A stretch of DNA of 45,223 nt from CALZKI01 sp964567585 (GCA_964567585.1 CAZMND010000007.1:1-45223), one strand, 5' to 3'. Positions 23,705-33,467 are shown, counted from the first letter of the stretch. Notes: generated by a model from the sequence alone, not told the origin. Program-made: numbers and translations.

Positions 23705-24826
23705 CTAATCGTCTACTTTTTCGTATATCGTATCCGGTTTTCCCGGATTAAAGCACTCATTGCACCACATAAGGGTTACCATATCCGTATCCCCTTCATT
23801 GGTTATAGAATGTGTGTATCCCGTTGGAATATCCACAACTTCTAATTTCTCGCCACTAACGTGATATTCAATAATCTCATCACATCCATGCTTACGGAAA
23901 CGTATGGTTCCTTTTCCACTAACAACAATAAATTTTTCATTCTTGGTATGATGCCAGTGGTTTCCTTTCACAATACCCGGGTTGGAAATATTGATAGATA
24001 CCTGTCCGGCATTCACACTTTTTAAAATTTCGGTAAAACTGCCACGCTCGTCTTCATGCATAATGAGCGGATAAGAAAACTTATCTTTTGGCAGATAACT
24101 TAGGTAGGTACTATAAAGCTTCTTTTCAAAGCCTCCCGGTGTCATATCCGGTACCACAAGATTTTTCCTGCTTTCTTTGAAGCTATACAGCAGATTCACA
24201 ATCTCGCCCAAAGTCACATCATGTACAGTCGGAACAAAGCAATATCCGTCCGTATTCACATGGGGATGCCTGTCAAGAGCCTGCATTAATTCTTCCACCA
24301 CATCATCAATATAAACAAGATGCATCATGGTACTTCTGTCATTTACCTGAATCGGCAAATCATTGGCTATGTTATGGCAAAAAGTTGCAACTGCACTGTT
24401 ATAATTTGGTCTGCACCATTTACCGAATACATTTGGAAATCTGTAAATATAAATCTCTGCTCCTACTTCTTTTCCATATGCAAAAAGCATATCCTCACCT
24501 GCTTTTTTGCTCTTTCCGTATGGATTTTCAAGTGCAGCCTGTATTGAGGACGAATTCATAACCGGACAAGTATTGTTATATTTTTTCAATTTTTCAACCA
24601 GTGTGGTAGCAAAACCGAAGTTACCTTCCATAAATTCTTCTTCCGTTTCAGGACGGTTTACACCTGCCAAATTATAAACAAAGTCGCACTCTTTGCAATA
24701 TTCATCAAGAAGAGCCGGTGCGGAATCCACATCAAACGGTAACACCATAACATTTTCCCGCCGTTCCAGTTCTGTTATTAAGTTTTTACCAATAAAGCCT
24801 TTTGCTCCCGTAACCAGTACTTTCAT
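23705..24826 (-). CDS. capF: CapF-type bifunctional epimerase/reductase
   Basis: Second enzyme of the UDP-L-FucNAc route: 3-epimerises and reduces the 4-keto sugar from CapE. The 373 residues contain an N-terminal Rossmann SDR domain (VTGAKGFIGKNL; the YGKSKKAG catalytic pair near 135) and a C-terminal cupin domain (from about 250) with the metal-binding HWHHTKNEKFIVV. This SDR-plus-cupin layout is characteristic of CapF/FnlB/WbjC. I chose the ATG at 24826, which has GGGG 7 bases upstream. The gene lies between capE and capG with gaps of 20 and 10 bases. Confidence 0.94.
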   Translation of the reverse strand: MKVLVTGAKGFIGKNLITELERRENVMVLPFDVDSAPALLDEYCKECDFVYNLAGVNRPETEEEFMEGNFGFATTLVEKLKKYNNTCPVMNSSSIQAALENPYGKSKKAGEDMLFAYGKEVGAEIYIYRFPNVFGKWCRPNYNSAVATFCHNIANDLPIQVNDRSTMMHLVYIDDVVEELMQALDRHPHVNTDGYCFVPTVHDVTLGEIVNLLYSFKESRKNLVVPDMTPGGFEKKLYSTYLSYLPKDKFSYPLIMHEDERGSFTEILKSVNAGQVSINISNPGIVKGNHWHHTKNEKFIVVSGKGTIRFRKHGCDEIIEYHVSGEKLEVVDIPTGYTHSITNEGDTDMVTLMWCNECFNPGKPDTIYEKVDD

Positions 24827-24846
24827 TTTCATACCCCTTTATTGTT

Positions 24847-25881
24847 TTAATTCCAATCCTTTAATTCATTTTGAACATAAGATAAAGACAACAATTTTTC
24901 TTTTACCTGTTCCACGCTCATAAGTTCTGTATTGTTTGAATTAAACTCTGAAAGTTCAGCGCGTTTTAAATTACCGTCTGTAAAGTATTTATCGTAGTTA
25001 AGACCACGCTTGTCCGCCGGTACACGATAAAAGTTACCCATATCAATCGCATTTGCACATTCTTCGTTAGTAAGAAGTGTTTCGTACATTTTTTCCCCAT
25101 GACGGATACCGATAATCTTGGTTTCTTCTTTGGAACCGAAGATTTCTTTTACTGCCTGTGCCAACACTTCGATTGTACAAGCCGGAGCTTTCTGCACCAT
25201 AATATCTCCGCTTTCTGCGTTCTGGAAAGCATATACAACGAGTTCTACTGCTTCTTCCAAAGTCATAACAAATCTTGTCATAGATGGTTCTGTAATAGTA
25301 AGCGGTTTTCCTTCTTTAATCTGACTAATAAATAATGGAACCACCGAACCGCGTGAGCAAAGCACGTTACCATATCTCGTACAGCAGATAGTGGTTTCTT
25401 CCGGTGAAATCGTTCTTGCTTTAGCAACAATTACCTTTTCCATCATAGCTTTGGAAGTGCCCATCGCATTTACCGGATAAGCAGCCTTGTCAGTAGAAAG
25501 ACAAATAACTTTTTTAACACCGTAATCCACAGCTGACTGTAACACATTTTCCGTACCGAGTACGTTTGTTTTCACCGCTTCAATTGGGAAAAATTCACAA
25601 GATGGAACCTGCTTTAAAGCAGCCGCATGGAAAATAAAGTCCACACCATTCATCGCCTTATCAATACTCTGGCGGTCTCTTACGTCACCAATATAAAATT
25701 TCAATTTATTACTGTATTCCGGATATTCTCGCTGATAAAAATGACGCATATCATCCTGCTTTAATTCATCACGAGAAAAAATACGGATTTCACCGATATC
25801 TGTTGCTAAAAATCTGTTCAGTACAGCATTACCGAATGAACCTGTACCGCCTGTAATTAAAAGTGTTTTTCCTGTAAACAT
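24847..25881 (-). CDS. capE: CapE-type UDP-GlcNAc 4,6-dehydratase/5-epimerase
   Basis: First enzyme of UDP-L-FucNAc synthesis. The 344-residue SDR protein has the NAD-binding GGTGSFGNAVLNRF (11-24), FHAAALKQVPSCE, and STDKAAYPVNAMGTSKAMMEK, in which Met replaces the usual catalytic Tyr before xxxK, as in CapE/FlaA1/PseB. The AGGAGG before ATG is strong. It precedes capF and capG in transcription order, an exact match to the three-step pathway. Its 4-keto-L-arabino product can also feed the PseC-like enzyme at the operon end. Confidence 0.95.
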   Translation of the reverse strand: MFTGKTLLITGGTGSFGNAVLNRFLATDIGEIRIFSRDELKQDDMRHFYQREYPEYSNKLKFYIGDVRDRQSIDKAMNGVDFIFHAAALKQVPSCEFFPIEAVKTNVLGTENVLQSAVDYGVKKVICLSTDKAAYPVNAMGTSKAMMEKVIVAKARTISPEETTICCTRYGNVLCSRGSVVPLFISQIKEGKPLTITEPSMTRFVMTLEEAVELVVYAFQNAESGDIMVQKAPACTIEVLAQAVKEIFGSKEETKIIGIRHGEKMYETLLTNEECANAIDMGNFYRVPADKRGLNYDKYFTDGNLKRAELSEFNSNNTELMSVEQVKEKLLSLSYVQNELKDWN

Positions 25882-25891
25882 TTTATGCCTC

Positions 25892-26923
25892 CTAAATTAA
25901 CCCACTATAATATTCTTTATACCAGTTCACAAAACATTCCAATCCATCTTCGATGCTTGTACTTGGTTTGAAATCAAAATCATTCATTAAATCTTCCACG
26001 TCTGCATAAGTCTGATAAACATCCCCCTGTTGCATCGGTAAAAATTCTTTTTTTGCCTCAACTCCCAGTTTTTCTTCCAACACCTCAATAAAATGCAACA
26101 AATTAACCGGTTGATTATTGCCTATATTATACACCTTAAACCTATTGCCTTCACTATTTTCGGTTGGAAAATTGTGTAACATATTCTTGATACCTGTTAT
26201 GATATCATCAATATAGGTGAAATCCCTATACAAATCACCATGATTAAACACCTTAATTGTCTGCCCTGACATAATTCTGTCTGAAAAGGAAAAATACGCC
26301 ATATCCGGTCTGCCATACGGTCCGTATACCGTGAAAAACCTAAGTCCCGTAGCCGGAATACCATAAATATGACTATATGCATGTGCCATCAGTTCATTCG
26401 ACTTCTTAGTTGCCGCATAAAAAGATATAGGCTCGTCCACCTTATCTTCTACTGAAAAAGGTGTTTTCTTCTGATTTCCATATACAGAAGACGAGGATGC
26501 AAACAATAAATGCTCAACCTTTACCCTGCCTTCCTCCATAGACTTTTTACATTCCTCCAAAACATTGAAAAAACCAATCATATTGGAATCCATATAAGCT
26601 TTCGGATTGGTAATAGAATATCGGACTCCTGCCTGGGCCGCCAAATTCACAACTATATTCGGTACATACTGCATAAAAACACTATGTAACAATTCCGCAT
26701 CAGCCAAATCCCCTTTAACAAAAGAAAACTTGTCATAACTCTTTAAAATAGCCAACCTGTCTTCTTTTAATTTTACATCATAATAATCGTTTAGGTTATC
26801 ATATCCAATAACCTTATATCCCATCTCCAAAAGTGCTTTGGAAAGATGAAAACCAATAAAACCTGCCGCACCTGTTATTAGCACAATTTTACTGATGTCA
26901 AAATCACGATAATCTTTTCTCAT
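25892..26923 (-). CDS. UDP-glucuronate 4-epimerase-like SDR enzyme
   Basis: Predicted to convert UDP-glucuronic acid to UDP-galacturonic acid. The 343-residue extended SDR has GAAGFIGFHLSKAL, the family-typical GYDNLNDYYDVKLKEDRL (about residues 40-58), SSSSVYG, catalytic YAATKKS and GLRFFTVYGPYGRPDMA. Its gene follows the UDP-glucose dehydrogenase gene with a 3-base gap, so product and substrate are coupled. UDP-GlcNAc/GalNAc or CDP-sugar epimerases are less likely given the NDYYD block and the neighbour. Confidence 0.9.
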   Translation of the reverse strand: MRKDYRDFDISKIVLITGAAGFIGFHLSKALLEMGYKVIGYDNLNDYYDVKLKEDRLAILKSYDKFSFVKGDLADAELLHSVFMQYVPNIVVNLAAQAGVRYSITNPKAYMDSNMIGFFNVLEECKKSMEEGRVKVEHLLFASSSSVYGNQKKTPFSVEDKVDEPISFYAATKKSNELMAHAYSHIYGIPATGLRFFTVYGPYGRPDMAYFSFSDRIMSGQTIKVFNHGDLYRDFTYIDDIITGIKNMLHNFPTENSEGNRFKVYNIGNNQPVNLLHFIEVLEEKLGVEAKKEFLPMQQGDVYQTYADVEDLMNDFDFKPSTSIEDGLECFVNWYKEYYSGLI

Positions 26924-26926
26924 TAT

Positions 26927-28240
26927 TTATATCCTTCCGATACTGTAATATTCAATACCGTTTTCTTTCATTACATCTACATCATAAATATTTCTTCCGT
27001 CATACACAAGTGGTGTCTTCATCAGACGTTTGTATGTATCCGGCGATACATCTTTGATTTCTCTCCATTCCGTAAAAATGAAGCAAATGGTCGCATTCTC
27101 TAACGCCTTTTCAATGGAATCTACGTAAGTAATTCTTCCATTGTCACACTTGCCTTCCGGATACACCTTTGCAAAGTTTTGACTGGCTACAGGGTCATAT
27201 GCTACAATATCGGCCCCTTCTTTTAATAATAACTTTACATTCTCAAGAGAAGGTGCTTCCCGTAAATCATCTGTCCCCGGTTTAAACGCTAAGCCCAAAA
27301 CAGCGACCTTAATATTTTTAAACGTAATCATACGTTTACAAGCTTTTGTAAATAATCTGGTTTTCTGTTCCTCATTCACCTCAACCGCTGCCTCTACGGT
27401 TCTCAAACGATAGCCTTGTTGTGCCGCGATAAATTTCAGTGCTTTGGTATCCTTGGGGAAACAGCTGCCTCCATATCCAATTCCTGCATTTAAAAAGGAA
27501 CCGCCGATTCTCGGGTCATAACTCATCCCAAATGCCACATCCTCAATATCTGCACCAACCAACTCACATAAATTAGCAATATCATTCATATAGGATATTT
27601 TCAATGCTAAAAAGTCATTGGAAGCATACTTTATCATCTCTGCAGACCGTCTACTTACTGACACGATAGGAATCCGAAACGGCTCGTACACTTTTTTAAG
27701 TAACGTTTCTGCGTATTCAGACTCTGTACCGATTACAATTCTTTTTGCATGAAATGTATCGTATACCGCTGAACCCTGCGCCAAAAATTCCGGATTTGAT
27801 GCCACTTCCACTTTTACATCGTGCACCAAAAAATCCTTAATAAATTGTTCTACCTTATCATTGGTTCCGATAGGCACTGTTGATTTTACCACCACCAGGC
27901 AGTCCTTTTCCACACTTTCAGCCACCTGCCTTGAAACGGCTGCGATATAGCTTAAATTAGCAGATCCATCCGGCATTTCAGGAGTCCCTACACCTAAAAA
28001 AATGATATCCGCATCCTTATATGCTGCCTGATAATCCGTTGTATAATGAATTCTTCCTGCTGCATAATTCATCTGCATTAATTCTTCCAGGCCTTCTTCA
28101 TAAATCGGAGAAATTCCCTGTTTCATTAATTCAATTTTCTTTTCATCCACATCCACACAAGTTACATTGTGTCCAACTTCAGCAAAGCTTACGCCTGCCA
28201 CCAAGCCAACATATCCTGTTCCCGCTACAGCAATTTTCAT
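26927..28240 (-). CDS. ugd: UDP-glucose 6-dehydrogenase
   Basis: Oxidises UDP-glucose twice to UDP-glucuronic acid with NAD+. The 437 residues contain the N-terminal MKIAVAGTGYVGLVAGVSFAE, GTPEMPDGSANLSY, the catalytic cysteine in GIGYGGSCFPKDTKAL (about residue 258), and the C-terminal AVLGLAFKPGTDDLREAPS. I chose the ATG at 28240 (AGGAG 7 bases upstream); the open frame also extends to 28273. The start codon overlaps the stop of the preceding gene (TAATG), implying coupled translation. It supplies uronic acid for the polysaccharide. Confidence 0.96.
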   Translation of the reverse strand: MKIAVAGTGYVGLVAGVSFAEVGHNVTCVDVDEKKIELMKQGISPIYEEGLEELMQMNYAAGRIHYTTDYQAAYKDADIIFLGVGTPEMPDGSANLSYIAAVSRQVAESVEKDCLVVVKSTVPIGTNDKVEQFIKDFLVHDVKVEVASNPEFLAQGSAVYDTFHAKRIVIGTESEYAETLLKKVYEPFRIPIVSVSRRSAEMIKYASNDFLALKISYMNDIANLCELVGADIEDVAFGMSYDPRIGGSFLNAGIGYGGSCFPKDTKALKFIAAQQGYRLRTVEAAVEVNEEQKTRLFTKACKRMITFKNIKVAVLGLAFKPGTDDLREAPSLENVKLLLKEGADIVAYDPVASQNFAKVYPEGKCDNGRITYVDSIEKALENATICFIFTEWREIKDVSPDTYKRLMKTPLVYDGRNIYDVDVMKENGIEYYSIGRI

Positions 28241-29862
28241 TATTTTTCTCCTACTTCTTTTAAAACTGTCCATACGTTAATTACGTTAAAAGCCTCTTGC
28301 GCTGCACCCGTTCTCTTACAGTTTTCTCTAATTAGCTTATATTGTCCTTTTGTAATAATATCTCTTGCATATAATTCTTCTGCCGCACTCTTTCTCATAT
28401 TTGAGAAATATTTATTCATAATTACAAGATGATTTTCTGTAATATATTTATTAGGCAATTGCAACCTGCCCGAAGAAATCATACTCAACCCACAATTAAC
28501 AAGGTTAATTGCACGCATTTTCATAAACCCAAAATCATAATATAATTTTTCCAATTTACTTTGTTCCGCATTGTCAAATGCAGAATAACGAGTACTGGAA
28601 ACATCCTTCATATGTTTAAATTTCTTAGAAAGAATCAAATACTCTATTTTTTTTCGATACCGAAATTGCAGGGGCAAAGAAATCATTGTTTTTAACATTT
28701 CATAATTAGCATAAGGTAATACTACATCTATATGCTCTCTGTACATATGACTCAAATTAATATGAAATTTGGGATTACGTTCTACTAAATAAATAAATTC
28801 CGTATAACAGGAAAAATTAGCATCTTTCGTTCTCCTATTAGCTATTTTTCTGATATCAGATAAAATTTCTTGTTGCACATCCCATGATAAATTCCATTTG
28901 TTTTCTATAACCTTTTTATAATATTCACAGTTTTCAATAGTATCTTCATAATCCAATTTCAAACAATCATATCCCATAATAGCATCGCTATAATAATTGG
29001 AAATCAAGGTTTTATTCTTCGTATCCATATTTTGCAGACACCAATATGCGTGCGAATGTTGTATTCCGACTGCACCACCGGTTTTTAACGGTAGACACAT
29101 ACACTGTAAATAGGAAGTTCCATTAAGTTTAAAAAAATTCGGAATGCTTTTTGTTCCTAGCTCTTTGCATACTTTCTTTGCGAGTACATAATCTAAAATC
29201 TTTTTATTATGTCCAAAGGTAAAAGTATCTATATGTTCTAGCCCTACCACTTCCTTTAATACACATAACGATAATCTGCTATCCAAACCTCCACTAACAC
29301 CCATCAACAATTCTTTTTCTTTATAGTTTCTAAACTTTTTACATAAACTATTCCAAACTTCCTCTACCGCCTCATTCTCTGTAGAAATAGCACTATTTTC
29401 TGATATGCAAAAATCCCAGTAACAAGAAATTTCAAAACTTAAGGATCGAAGATCTATCTTCACAAATGAAGCAGCCGGCAATTGCTTTATTTCACTAAAA
29501 ATAGTTCTGTCATGTAATGCAGATTCAAAATAAAACGTCTCATAAACCCCCACTTTGTCCACACTTAATTCTTTATTTAACAAATCTTCAAACTGAGAAG
29601 TCACTTTCACTTCATTTTCATTTGCATAAATATATATCGGTATTGAACAAAAAGGATCATTATATATTTCTACTATATCTGCATATTCCCTTATTGCCAC
29701 TCCCTTATTTTTTTTGCAAACTTCTACTATATTTTCATTTGACTCAAAATCAGGTTCCTCGGAAGATAAATAATACCTTCCTTCCAATATGTTATTCTCA
29801 GAAAAACCATTGATATATTTGTCTTTTATGACACCACGACTTATTTCTAATTGTATTTTCAA
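28240..29862 (-). CDS. Asparagine-synthase-like amidotransferase lacking the N-terminal Cys
   Basis: The 540 residues match asparagine-synthase-related proteins of surface-polysaccharide clusters. The ATP-binding PP-loop is clear (GVSGGLDSR, about residues 188-196), with FTFGH and YVLAKKVCKELG following. The N-terminal half looks like a glutaminase-type domain, but the protein begins MKIQLE, so the catalytic Cys2 of class II amidotransferases is missing. Such enzymes can amidate uronic acids (compare WbpS-type proteins); here the UDP-uronate genes lie directly downstream. It might use free ammonia or another amine, or ligate an amino compound. Substrate is inferred from context. Confidence 0.78.
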   Translation of the reverse strand: MKIQLEISRGVIKDKYINGFSENNILEGRYYLSSEEPDFESNENIVEVCKKNKGVAIREYADIVEIYNDPFCSIPIYIYANENEVKVTSQFEDLLNKELSVDKVGVYETFYFESALHDRTIFSEIKQLPAASFVKIDLRSLSFEISCYWDFCISENSAISTENEAVEEVWNSLCKKFRNYKEKELLMGVSGGLDSRLSLCVLKEVVGLEHIDTFTFGHNKKILDYVLAKKVCKELGTKSIPNFFKLNGTSYLQCMCLPLKTGGAVGIQHSHAYWCLQNMDTKNKTLISNYYSDAIMGYDCLKLDYEDTIENCEYYKKVIENKWNLSWDVQQEILSDIRKIANRRTKDANFSCYTEFIYLVERNPKFHINLSHMYREHIDVVLPYANYEMLKTMISLPLQFRYRKKIEYLILSKKFKHMKDVSSTRYSAFDNAEQSKLEKLYYDFGFMKMRAINLVNCGLSMISSGRLQLPNKYITENHLVIMNKYFSNMRKSAAEELYARDIITKGQYKLIRENCKRTGAAQEAFNVINVWTVLKEVGEK

Positions 29863-29908
29863 AATATGTCTCCTTTATCCAATTATACTAGGCTAACTTA
29901 AATATTTT

Positions 29909-30376
29909 TTATTTAATGACGCCTGCACATATTTCATCTTCCCCAACTGACCTGAGAACCACTGAATTACAACCAATAATTGCATTGTCACCGATTTCTA
30001 TATCCCCTACTACCATTGAATTAGCATATATAGTAACATTATTTCCCACCTTAGGACATGTCTCCTCATTTTCAATTTTTCTCCCAAGTGTAGTATTTTG
30101 ATATATTGTAACATTATTCCCTATTTGTACACCGACACCTATGATAACGCCTCCCGGATGCGGGAGTTTTAGATTTTCACCAATTTTTGCTCTTGGTGAA
30201 ATAACACAACCATATTTCTTTTCAATCTTATAGCAGTAATAATAGGCCATAAATGTGTTGTTTTTTTCAATCCATTTAACGGATTTTTTATACAACCTAT
30301 ATATCTTTTTTTCTCGTTCTACCCACGGAATCAATGCTTTAACAATTTCTTTAACAAACTTCATTTTTATACTCAT
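29909..30376 (-). CDS. Serine-acetyltransferase-like hexapeptide acetyltransferase
   Basis: A 155-residue left-handed beta-helix acyltransferase close to the catalytic half of CysE. Hexapeptide repeats run from about residue 60 (ISPRAKIGENLKLPHPGGVIIG) to 145, with the His of LPHPGG in the position of the CysE catalytic residue. The serine-binding N-terminal domain of CysE is shortened to ~55 helical residues. In a polysaccharide cluster it more likely acetylates a sugar hydroxyl or amine than serine. No good ribosome binding site is seen and it follows the preceding gene by 3 bases, so coupled translation is likely. Confidence 0.85.
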   Translation of the reverse strand: MSIKMKFVKEIVKALIPWVEREKKIYRLYKKSVKWIEKNNTFMAYYYCYKIEKKYGCVISPRAKIGENLKLPHPGGVIIGVGVQIGNNVTIYQNTTLGRKIENEETCPKVGNNVTIYANSMVVGDIEIGDNAIIGCNSVVLRSVGEDEICAGVIK

Positions 30377-30379
30377 TTC

Positions 30380-31345
30380 TTAATCAATCTTGATGCCTAC
30401 TGTTTTCAAAAACTGTCTTGCACATACTTCATCTGTCATATTTTCAAGCACCCATTTTCGCGGTGCAAAGGTTGGAAGTAACTTAGGCATTTTTTCCAAA
30501 ATTTTTTCCAGTTCCCTTAATTCAAAAAACGTTAACCCGGTTTTTTCTGTTAAATATGGACATGTGGAGATATTATCTGCTTCTTCCACCATATAATCGC
30601 CATACTTCCACATATAATAATGGGGTTCAAAGCAAATCGTAGGAACATCCATAGCCCATGCTTCCGTCAAGCAGATTCCCTGACTTTCCTGTCTTGAAAG
30701 CATAATACAAAATTCACTTTCCCCCAGTTTTTCAATATACTCCTGCAACTTATAGTGCTTGTATTTAATCACTACAGGTTTATAACCATATCGACGTAAT
30801 AAATACGAGATTCTGTAGCAAAACTGGTCACTTTCATCTTTATGATAAATTAAAACTTGTTTTTCTTTCTTCTGATATTTATCCGGCTCATAATCCTCTA
30901 TTTTAACTCCCGCCGGCCAAGATACGCATCTGCCCTCCATCTTAGGTTCCATTTTTACATGCAAATCTGTTGCCCATTGTGATGGTTGCAAATATAAATC
31001 TACGCTTTCATCTGCAATCAAACTATCATAATCAGTAGAGAAAACCACAACATTAGGTCCTGCTGTTAACTTCTTAATTTTCCCTTCTTTTTTCAGTTTT
31101 ATTGCATAGCGCAACGTCTCCACGCCTGCCAACACATGTATATGCTCAGCAATATCCCTTTCGCTCTTAGGTCTGTAATTAAAATCTTCAAACCCAATTT
31201 TTTCAAGACCTTCTACAAGACTACGCGTAACCGCGTAATGCCCGGTATATTTTGTTTGACGACCCAGTATCTTTTTTGCCACCAATTTCAATCTACTCTT
31301 CAAAGTCATAGCTTCTGTTAAAATTGTTATCTTTTTTTTACCCAT
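30380..31345 (-). CDS. Glycosyltransferase, GT4-like
   Basis: A 321-residue protein that I read as a GT-B fold glycosyltransferase. The C-terminal part shows the donor-binding pattern CIMLSRQESQGICLTEAWAMDVPTICFEP, the ExxG/E-type motif of GT4-like enzymes. The N-terminal half is less conserved and has HYAVTRSLVEGLEKIG and FSTDYDSLIADESVDLYLQPSQWA. GAGG lies 7 bases before ATG. Donor sugar unknown. It sits between the flippase gene and the acetyltransferase gene in the operon. Confidence 0.78.
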   Translation of the reverse strand: MGKKKITILTEAMTLKSRLKLVAKKILGRQTKYTGHYAVTRSLVEGLEKIGFEDFNYRPKSERDIAEHIHVLAGVETLRYAIKLKKEGKIKKLTAGPNVVVFSTDYDSLIADESVDLYLQPSQWATDLHVKMEPKMEGRCVSWPAGVKIEDYEPDKYQKKEKQVLIYHKDESDQFCYRISYLLRRYGYKPVVIKYKHYKLQEYIEKLGESEFCIMLSRQESQGICLTEAWAMDVPTICFEPHYYMWKYGDYMVEEADNISTCPYLTEKTGLTFFELRELEKILEKMPKLLPTFAPRKWVLENMTDEVCARQFLKTVGIKID

Positions 31346-31347
31346 TT

Positions 31348-32790
31348 TTATGCCTCATGCTTTTTCAATTGTCTTAAAAATCTCAAAATAAAGGTTTCTC
31401 TTAAAGCTAATTCAAATAACAAATAAATAACTACTCCAACCAAAATTGTTACAGCAGTTTGTCCAATGCCATATCCTAATATTCCATTAACTTTTGTCAC
31501 AATAAAACACATTATACTTCCACCAATGAAAGTTTTAAAAAATGTGATTCCTAATTGTTTTATATCTAACATTTTTCGAATATATATCATCATTATCACT
31601 GAAACTACTACTTCTGCTAATAACGAACCCAAAATTGCTCCCAAAGACCCCATAGTCGGAATCAGAACAGCATTAGAAATTACATTAGTAACAGCTCCAC
31701 TAAAAATAATCAGTGTAAATTTATTTTCTTTACCGGTTGCCAGGAAATACTGGTATCCGATTACATTATAAATTGCATTAAAGATAACTACCGGCGCCAA
31801 TACCTTTAACAATATAGAAACTTGCTCATATCCGCTACCAAAGAACCATCCCACCAAACCGTCAGAAATAGCAATAACTCCGAACATCAGTGGTAAGCCC
31901 AGAACAAATACAAATCTAATAGACAGGTTTAAATAATTTTTTAACTTTTCTTCTCCGTTAGTAGCATACACATTTGCCATTCTTGGAAGCATCACTGTCG
32001 GAAGTGTGGTAATAATCGTCAAAGACAGCTTGATTATTTTCTGAGTCTGCTCATAATAACCGTTTTCTCTATCTGTCTCCGTCAGCAATCCTAACATAAT
32101 TTTATCGAAATATACATATAATGTCCCTGCCAACTGTGGCATAAACAATTTTAAACTTCCTATTATGTGTTCTTTACATTGCTGTACACGGATTCTGAAT
32201 CCGTCCACGTATCTTGGCAAATAGAACCACAAGGATATATTCCCCAATAATATGGACAATCCTAAAATAGCAGCATATAAATATATGTCCTGTGTATCCT
32301 TAACAAATATAAAAATAGCTACTATGCCTAAGAGTTTAATCACAAAGCTTCTTGTAACCGTAAGTTTAAAATCTTCATTGCCTGTAAAGAGCCAATCTAT
32401 ATTGAAAAACTCGGCTAACAAATACATTCCCTGCACCAACATCATAACATTGTCCGCTTTTCCGGCAATAATGATTCCTCCATACACAATACAACCTACA
32501 ATTAACATAATTGCACGAATAGTGAATATTTCGTTAAACAACTTACTTTGTTCCTGCCGGTTTCCTTGCAAAAATGCCATTTTTCGATTGGCATAAATAC
32601 TTGTTCCAAAAGTAGCCACAACAATAACATATTGCACAATCGCATGTGTATAACTAACTGTCCCTATTCCTTCCGGCATCAATACTCTGGAGACATATGG
32701 TGTTGTAACCAAAGGCGTAATTAACGTCAATATTTGATATAAAGTATAAAATATATAATTAACTCCAATGCGTTTATCTTTTTTATTCAT
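31348..32790 (-). CDS. wzx: Wzx-type polysaccharide flippase
   Basis: Polytopic membrane protein of the MATE/MOP superfamily that moves the lipid-linked repeat unit across the membrane. The 480 residues carry about 12-14 hydrophobic segments and the family-typical start YIFYTLYQILTLITPLVTTPYVSRVLMPEGIGTVSYTHAIVQY in part (YVSRVLMPEGIGTVSY). The ATG at 32790 overlaps the stop of the preceding gene (TAATG); a GTG at 32802 with GGAG close by is an alternative start adding four residues. With the Wzy-like polymerase encoded nearby, this indicates a Wzx/Wzy-dependent pathway. Confidence 0.92.
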   Translation of the reverse strand: MNKKDKRIGVNYIFYTLYQILTLITPLVTTPYVSRVLMPEGIGTVSYTHAIVQYVIVVATFGTSIYANRKMAFLQGNRQEQSKLFNEIFTIRAIMLIVGCIVYGGIIIAGKADNVMMLVQGMYLLAEFFNIDWLFTGNEDFKLTVTRSFVIKLLGIVAIFIFVKDTQDIYLYAAILGLSILLGNISLWFYLPRYVDGFRIRVQQCKEHIIGSLKLFMPQLAGTLYVYFDKIMLGLLTETDRENGYYEQTQKIIKLSLTIITTLPTVMLPRMANVYATNGEEKLKNYLNLSIRFVFVLGLPLMFGVIAISDGLVGWFFGSGYEQVSILLKVLAPVVIFNAIYNVIGYQYFLATGKENKFTLIIFSGAVTNVISNAVLIPTMGSLGAILGSLLAEVVVSVIMMIYIRKMLDIKQLGITFFKTFIGGSIMCFIVTKVNGILGYGIGQTAVTILVGVVIYLLFELALRETFILRFLRQLKKHEA

Positions 32791-33467
32791 TATCTGGACC
32801 ACAACTCTCCATTTACTGCCATCAAACCGGAAGCCCCAAGGGTTTCCATATAATGAATCGGTTTACGACTAAAGAACGGCAACATCGTTTCAATTGGTCT
32901 CGTATTCTGAATAAATGGAATAGATAACCAAAAAGCTCTATACATTCTTCCGTAATACTTTCTGGGAAAACTATAAATAACCATATTATGAGACCCATAA
33001 CAATAACCCGGCTTTTGGGAAAGGCTCTCATATTTTTCTGTATTGTGCAAAAAGCAAATCTTCTCCAAATCCCATTTATTTAAATCAAATTCATCATTCA
33101 AAAAATATCTGCCTGACAGTTTAAATATATAATCAAACTCTTTTGCATATGGTAATACATTTATCATTAATACAGCCTCGCCGAAACTTTTGCTTTTAGA
33201 TGAAGCTGCCTTTCTGGCAAATTTCTTATCTCCTAAATATAAAAACTTATCAACCTTATTTTCGAAATATTCCTGTGGATTCTGCTTGCTATTATCAGCC
33301 AATATGATATATGCTCCCGGGATTTTTTCCCTTACTGTTTCAATCGTCTTGTATGTCTGCTCAATTCGTTCTTGAGCCGAAAATACCGAACGACTCTTTG
33401 CCGTTCCATGTCCAAATGGTTTATCATCACAAAAAATATATGAGGAAATAATAAAACAAATCTTCAT
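32790..33467 (-). CDS. Putative glycosyltransferase-like protein of the polysaccharide cluster
   Basis: A 225-residue protein I do not recognise with certainty. The start MKICFIISSYIF, the ERIEQTYKTIETVREKIPGAYIILADNS segment and a later FDYIFKLSGRYFLNDEFD resemble the GT-A-like WavE/DUF family proteins that accompany glycosyltransferases. No classical DxD motif is obvious; NDEFDLNKWD is the nearest. No signal peptide or membrane segment apart from a weakly hydrophobic N-terminus. Its place between a flippase and a fucosyltransferase suggests a transferase role. Confidence 0.6.
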   Translation of the reverse strand: MKICFIISSYIFCDDKPFGHGTAKSRSVFSAQERIEQTYKTIETVREKIPGAYIILADNSKQNPQEYFENKVDKFLYLGDKKFARKAASSKSKSFGEAVLMINVLPYAKEFDYIFKLSGRYFLNDEFDLNKWDLEKICFLHNTEKYESLSQKPGYCYGSHNMVIYSFPRKYYGRMYRAFWLSIPFIQNTRPIETMLPFFSRKPIHYMETLGASGLMAVNGELWSR

